Shown here: positions 4,217 to 5,892 of the stretch, piece after piece
Layout: each line of letters opens with the position of its first letter
Position numbering within the stretch: the stretch's first letter is position 1
NCBI GenBank assembly: GCA_016204525.1
Contig: JACQKO010000025.1
Coordinates: 1-5,892, forward strand
Origin: Candidatus Levyibacteriota bacterium
GTDB lineage: Bacteria; Patescibacteriota; Microgenomatia; Levybacterales; GWA1-39-11
Reading direction: 5' to 3'
Length of the DNA: 5,892 bases
The notes under the pieces: model-generated
Databases searched by the model: none
What the model was told of the DNA's origin: nothing
Seen by the model: only the letters and a program-made list of their open reading frames with translations
Position numbers and translations under genes: made by a program

Positions 4217-4280
4217 GAAGTGAGAATTGAAAAGTTAGAAGTGAAACTATACTCACACCTCACTTCTACCATTATACTCC
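4217..4280. repeat. Inverted heptamer hairpin array in the rpsU leader (array F)
   Basis: Left units at period 7 are GAAGTGA (4217), GAATTGA (4224), AAAGTTA (4231) and GAAGTGA (4238). After a short loop (4245-4252) come right units TCACACC (4253), TCACTTC (4260), TACCATT and ATACTCC, the last two decayed. A perfect 8-bp stem pairs 4217-4224 with 4259-4266, and an alternative register shifted by two units pairs 4230-4244 with 4253-4267 at 11 of 15 positions. The array lies in the predicted rpsU leader upstream of the Shine-Dalgarno site. Confidence 0.85.
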
Positions 4281-4299
4281 AAAAAATCCCTAATTTGAA
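4271..4299 (-). promoter_or_regulatory. Candidate promoter for rpsU
   Basis: On the minus strand a perfect -10 TATAAT (4271-4276) is preceded after 17 nt by TTCAAA (4294-4299, 4 of 6 to consensus). Predicted transcription starts near 4264, which gives a leader of about 78 nt containing most of hairpin array F. A second TATAAT (4308-4313) overlaps the HIT stop codon but has a poorer -35. Confidence 0.55.
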
Positions 4300-4308
4300 G
4301 CCCAAAAA

Positions 4309-4632
4309 TTATACTTGGAGACCGACTGGTCCAATCAGGTGGAAATGAAGATGATCTATGGTCTGCGCTCCCCCACCAAACACAAGAATTTTGTATCCCC
4401 GTCCTACAAGCTTATTTTCACTGGCAATTTTTTGTATCCCAATTCGAACGCTTGAGAGTATTTTATCATCTTTAAGCGATTCAAAAGCATCAATATGTTT
4501 ACGGGTTGTGAAGAGAACATGGATATCCGCTTGTGGTCTGACATCATCGAAAGCAACTATTACATCATCCTCGTACCGAAAATCTTTCGGAATCTCCCCT
4601 CTCACAATCTTGCAAAATACACAGTCATTCAT
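4309..4632 (-). CDS. HIT-family (Hint-type) nucleotide-binding protein
   Basis: This 107-residue histidine-triad protein belongs to a family that hydrolyses adenosine phosphoramidates and related nucleotide conjugates. The N-terminus CVFCKIVRGEIP carries a CxxC pair (C4, C7) that often binds zinc together with a His further on. The nucleotide-binding motif is HLHFHLI (94-100), with catalytic H96 in the HxHxHxx triad and a preceding GGGAQTID segment. FTTRKHIDAFESL (41-53) is the usual region before the central helix. The C-terminus is a little shorter than in Hint (about 115-126), ending GPVGLQV. Its ATG overlaps the ychF stop by 4 nt (ATGA), so translation is probably coupled. The physiological substrate cannot be told from sequence. 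Confidence 0.94.
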   Translation of the reverse strand: MNDCVFCKIVRGEIPKDFRYEDDVIVAFDDVRPQADIHVLFTTRKHIDAFESLKDDKILSSVRIGIQKIASENKLVGRGYKILVFGGGAQTIDHLHFHLIGPVGLQV

Positions 4633-5768
4633 CGCCCAACTTTGAATTCTATCACATCTCCGTCTTGGACAATATAGTCCTTCCCCTCAAGCCTTGTTTT
4701 TCCCGCCGCGCGAGAACCTTTCCACCCATTCGTCGCTTCGCTCCTCAGGGCAGGCCCATTGTTTGCTACAAAGTCATCAAACGAAACCACCTCTGCTTTA
4801 ATAAAATTCTTAATAAAATCCGTGTGGATTTCGCCGCTTGCAGATTTCGCGTTTGTGTCTTTTTTAACGGTCCATGCGCGAACCTCTTTTTCACCTGCAG
4901 TCAAAAATGAAATTAAGCCGAGCTCTTGATACGCTTTCTGAATCAAGCGTTCGAGTCCCGATTTTTCAAGACCCAAATCGTATAAATATTCTTTTTGCTC
5001 TTCGCCTGACAAAGCTGCCAGTTCTTCCTCAACTTTAGCGCAAATGACCACGAAGTGGTCATCCTGAGCTATCCCGCCTTGGCGGGGAAGTCGAAGGATC
5101 TCTTCGTATTTATCTTCGATTCGGACGATTCCCTCTTTTGTATACTCTGCTTCCGGAACATTGAGAACTATTATCTCCGGTTTTGAAGATAACAGATTGA
5201 GTGATCGAACGAATTCTTGGTCCTCTTTTGAGGATTCTAATGCGGAAACATTTTCCCCTTTGTTTAGGGTATTTTCTAACTTTTCGAGTAATTCCTGTGC
5301 ACGTTTATTTTTTTGCTTTGACGCAGCAATTGTTGTAATATCCGATAATGCAAGCTCTGTTCGGATTGTTTCATAATCGCTTTTTGCATCGACACTGCCC
5401 TCGCGAACGACATTTGGGTCTTCAAACGCGCGGACAACATGGGCGATAATTTTAACTTCGCGAATATGGGATAAAAATTTATTCCCAAGGCCCGCACCAA
5501 CTGATGCGCCTTTGACTAATCCCGCAATGTCGACAAATTCCACAGTTGCAGGCTTAATAGGAGGCAAGTTGCTCATCAAATGTTCGATCTTCGCGATCTC
5601 GGCCAATCGAATCAATCGTTCATCCGGGACCGGAACAATCCCGATATTTGGTTCAATCGTGGCAAAAGGATAATTTGCCGCCAAAGCAGCCTGCTTGCGC
5701 AATAAGGCATTAAACAAAGTGCTCTTGCCAACGTTGGGCAAACCAACAATTCCAACGGATAAGTTCAT
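4629..5768 (-). CDS. ychF: Ribosome-binding ATPase YchF (Obg-related), with two palindromic-element insertions
   Basis: YchF is an Obg-family P-loop protein that prefers ATP and binds ribosomes; it is linked to stress responses. The 379-residue product has G1 GLPNVGKS (9-16), the switch region ATIEPNIGIV (36-45), G3 DIAGLV (80-85), the altered G4 motif NVPE (203-206) that marks YchF in place of NKxD, a central coiled-coil domain (about 135-190) and a C-terminal TGS domain with FLTAGEKEVRAWT (288-300) and RLEGKDYIVQDGDV (359-372). E. coli YchF has 363 residues. Extra residues at about 223-242 and 339-348 are encoded by REP-like palindromic DNA, yet the frame is intact. An extended -10 promoter lies just upstream, and the ATG is almost leaderless with no Shine-Dalgarno site. 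Confidence 0.97.
   Translation of the reverse strand: MNLSVGIVGLPNVGKSTLFNALLRKQAALAANYPFATIEPNIGIVPVPDERLIRLAEIAKIEHLMSNLPPIKPATVEFVDIAGLVKGASVGAGLGNKFLSHIREVKIIAHVVRAFEDPNVVREGSVDAKSDYETIRTELALSDITTIAASKQKNKRAQELLEKLENTLNKGENVSALESSKEDQEFVRSLNLLSSKPEIIVLNVPEAEYTKEGIVRIEDKYEEILRLPRQGGIAQDDHFVVICAKVEEELAALSGEEQKEYLYDLGLEKSGLERLIQKAYQELGLISFLTAGEKEVRAWTVKKDTNAKSASGEIHTDFIKNFIKAEVVSFDDFVANNGPALRSEATNGWKGSRAAGKTRLEGKDYIVQDGDVIEFKVGR
4725..4760. repeat. REP-like insertion in the ychF TGS domain, flanked by a 6-bp direct repeat
   Basis: The hexamer CCCATT occurs at 4725-4730 and again at 4755-4760, bounding 24 nt that include CGCTTCGCTCCTCAGGG. Insert plus one hexamer copy is 30 nt, exactly ten codons. 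It codes PALRSEATNG within NGPALRSEATNGW, a stretch absent from the usual TGS domain between DDFV and AGKxRLEGKDY. The core resembles the CTGAGxGAAGCGA-type dispersed repeats seen in many bacterial genomes. Confidence 0.65.
5044..5103. repeat. REP-like palindromic element in frame within ychF
   Basis: This 60-nt GC-richer block contains a perfect 8-bp hairpin (5044-5051 with 5055-5062, loop GAA) and a second perfect palindrome CCCGCC-TT-GGCGGG (5073-5086). Its ends carry ATCCTGAG (5061-5068) and TCGAAGGATC (5091-5100), the hallmark of the widespread ATCCTGAG...GAAGGATCT repeats. It encodes about 20 residues of YchF, including EILRLPRQGGIAQDDHF just before the conserved ICAK, and keeps the frame. 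Confidence 0.82.
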
Positions 5769-5776
5769 ATTTGGAG

Positions 5777-5785
5777 ATTATAGCA
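5777..5785 (-). promoter_or_regulatory. Extended -10 promoter of ychF
   Basis: On the minus strand TGCTATAAT fits the extended -10 form TGnTATAAT and ends 8 nt before the ychF ATG. No good -35 is seen at 16-18 nt, which is acceptable for an extended -10 site. The transcript would begin within a few bases of the start codon, so ychF may be translated leaderless. Confidence 0.6.
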
Positions 5786-5796
5786 GAATTTAAGGC

Positions 5797-5892
5797 CTAA
5801 CTAGGAGTTTCTCCGTAAATTGTAATTGTGGTTCCGGGAGATTCATTCGTCGCGTGGGTTACATTTCCTTTCGAAACAGGTTCAACCCATTC
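5797..5892 (-). CDS. C-terminal end of an unidentified protein (cut by the window edge)
   Basis: An open frame enters from the right edge and ends at a TAG (5797-5799), giving the last 31 residues of a protein. The segment is rich in Thr, Ser, Gly and Val and contains the alternating stretch GTTITIYGE, which suggests a final beta-strand of an exported or beta-rich domain such as an Ig-like or PASTA-type module. I do not recognise the family. It ends 28 nt before the ychF start, in the same direction. The frame is supported by being open to the edge and by stopping close to the ychF promoter; a chance open frame of this length cannot be excluded. Confidence 0.5.
   Translation of the reverse strand, partial: EWVEPVSKGNVTHATNESPGTTITIYGETPS

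Noticed and set aside
4198..4308. Riboswitch or ribosomal-protein binding leader upstream of rpsU
   Set aside because: The only structure is the heptamer hairpin; no known leader motif is recognisable.
5797..5892. Assigning the partial protein to a PASTA-domain or penicillin-binding protein
   Set aside because: Only 31 residues are visible and the GTTITIYGE resemblance is too weak to name a family.

Overview
The window looks like a piece of an AT-rich chromosome with short gaps between genes, and every gene I accept is on the minus strand. From right to left (the direction of transcription) the order is: the C-terminal end of an unidentified protein, ychF, a HIT-family protein, rpsU (bS21), ybeY, a D-2-hydroxyacid dehydrogenase-like protein, a four-helix-bundle protein of the 23S rRNA intervening-sequence (IVP/S23) family, dnaX and ybaB. 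A housekeeping set this compact, with small proteins and many tiny repeats, fits Patescibacteria (Candidate Phyla Radiation, perhaps a Microgenomates-like lineage). That is inference, since no rRNA gene is present. ychF ends on TGA, and no in-frame TGA is needed as a sense codon, so the standard bacterial code applies.

The gene functions are core ones: translation and ribosome maturation (YchF, bS21, YbeY), DNA replication (DnaX clamp-loader subunit), nucleoid/recombination (YbaB, usually followed by recR, which would lie off the left edge), and nucleotide hydrolysis (HIT). ychF and the HIT gene overlap by 4 nt. Good minus-strand promoter candidates precede the dehydrogenase (consensus -35, 17-bp spacer, leaderless start), the four-helix-bundle gene, rpsU and ychF.

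The most striking content lies between and inside these genes. All seven intergenic gaps longer than 30 nt contain a degenerate tandem array of 7- or 8-nt units. Most are built as an inverted pair: several units in one orientation, a short loop, then several units in the opposite orientation, often in register so that the conserved cores pair in a hairpin. The unit sequence differs from locus to locus (TAAGATG, GAAGTGA, CTGACAA, TTCGCTA, ATTTTTA, ATTTGNNT) while the architecture stays the same. Two insertions of this type lie in frame inside dnaX, one of them between the first and second zinc-ligand cysteines.

In one case the two arms, exactly five octamers each, enclose the four-helix-bundle gene. 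This gives a 442-bp cassette with inverted octamer ends, the right arm overlapping the start codon. The gene-free hairpins resemble empty versions of this cassette. I propose, as inference only, that the IVP-family gene and the micro-repeat hairpins belong to one uncharacterised element or process. A separate class of palindromic, REP-like insertions sits in frame at two places in ychF, one flanked by a 6-bp direct repeat. No tRNA, rRNA, CRISPR array or transposase is visible.
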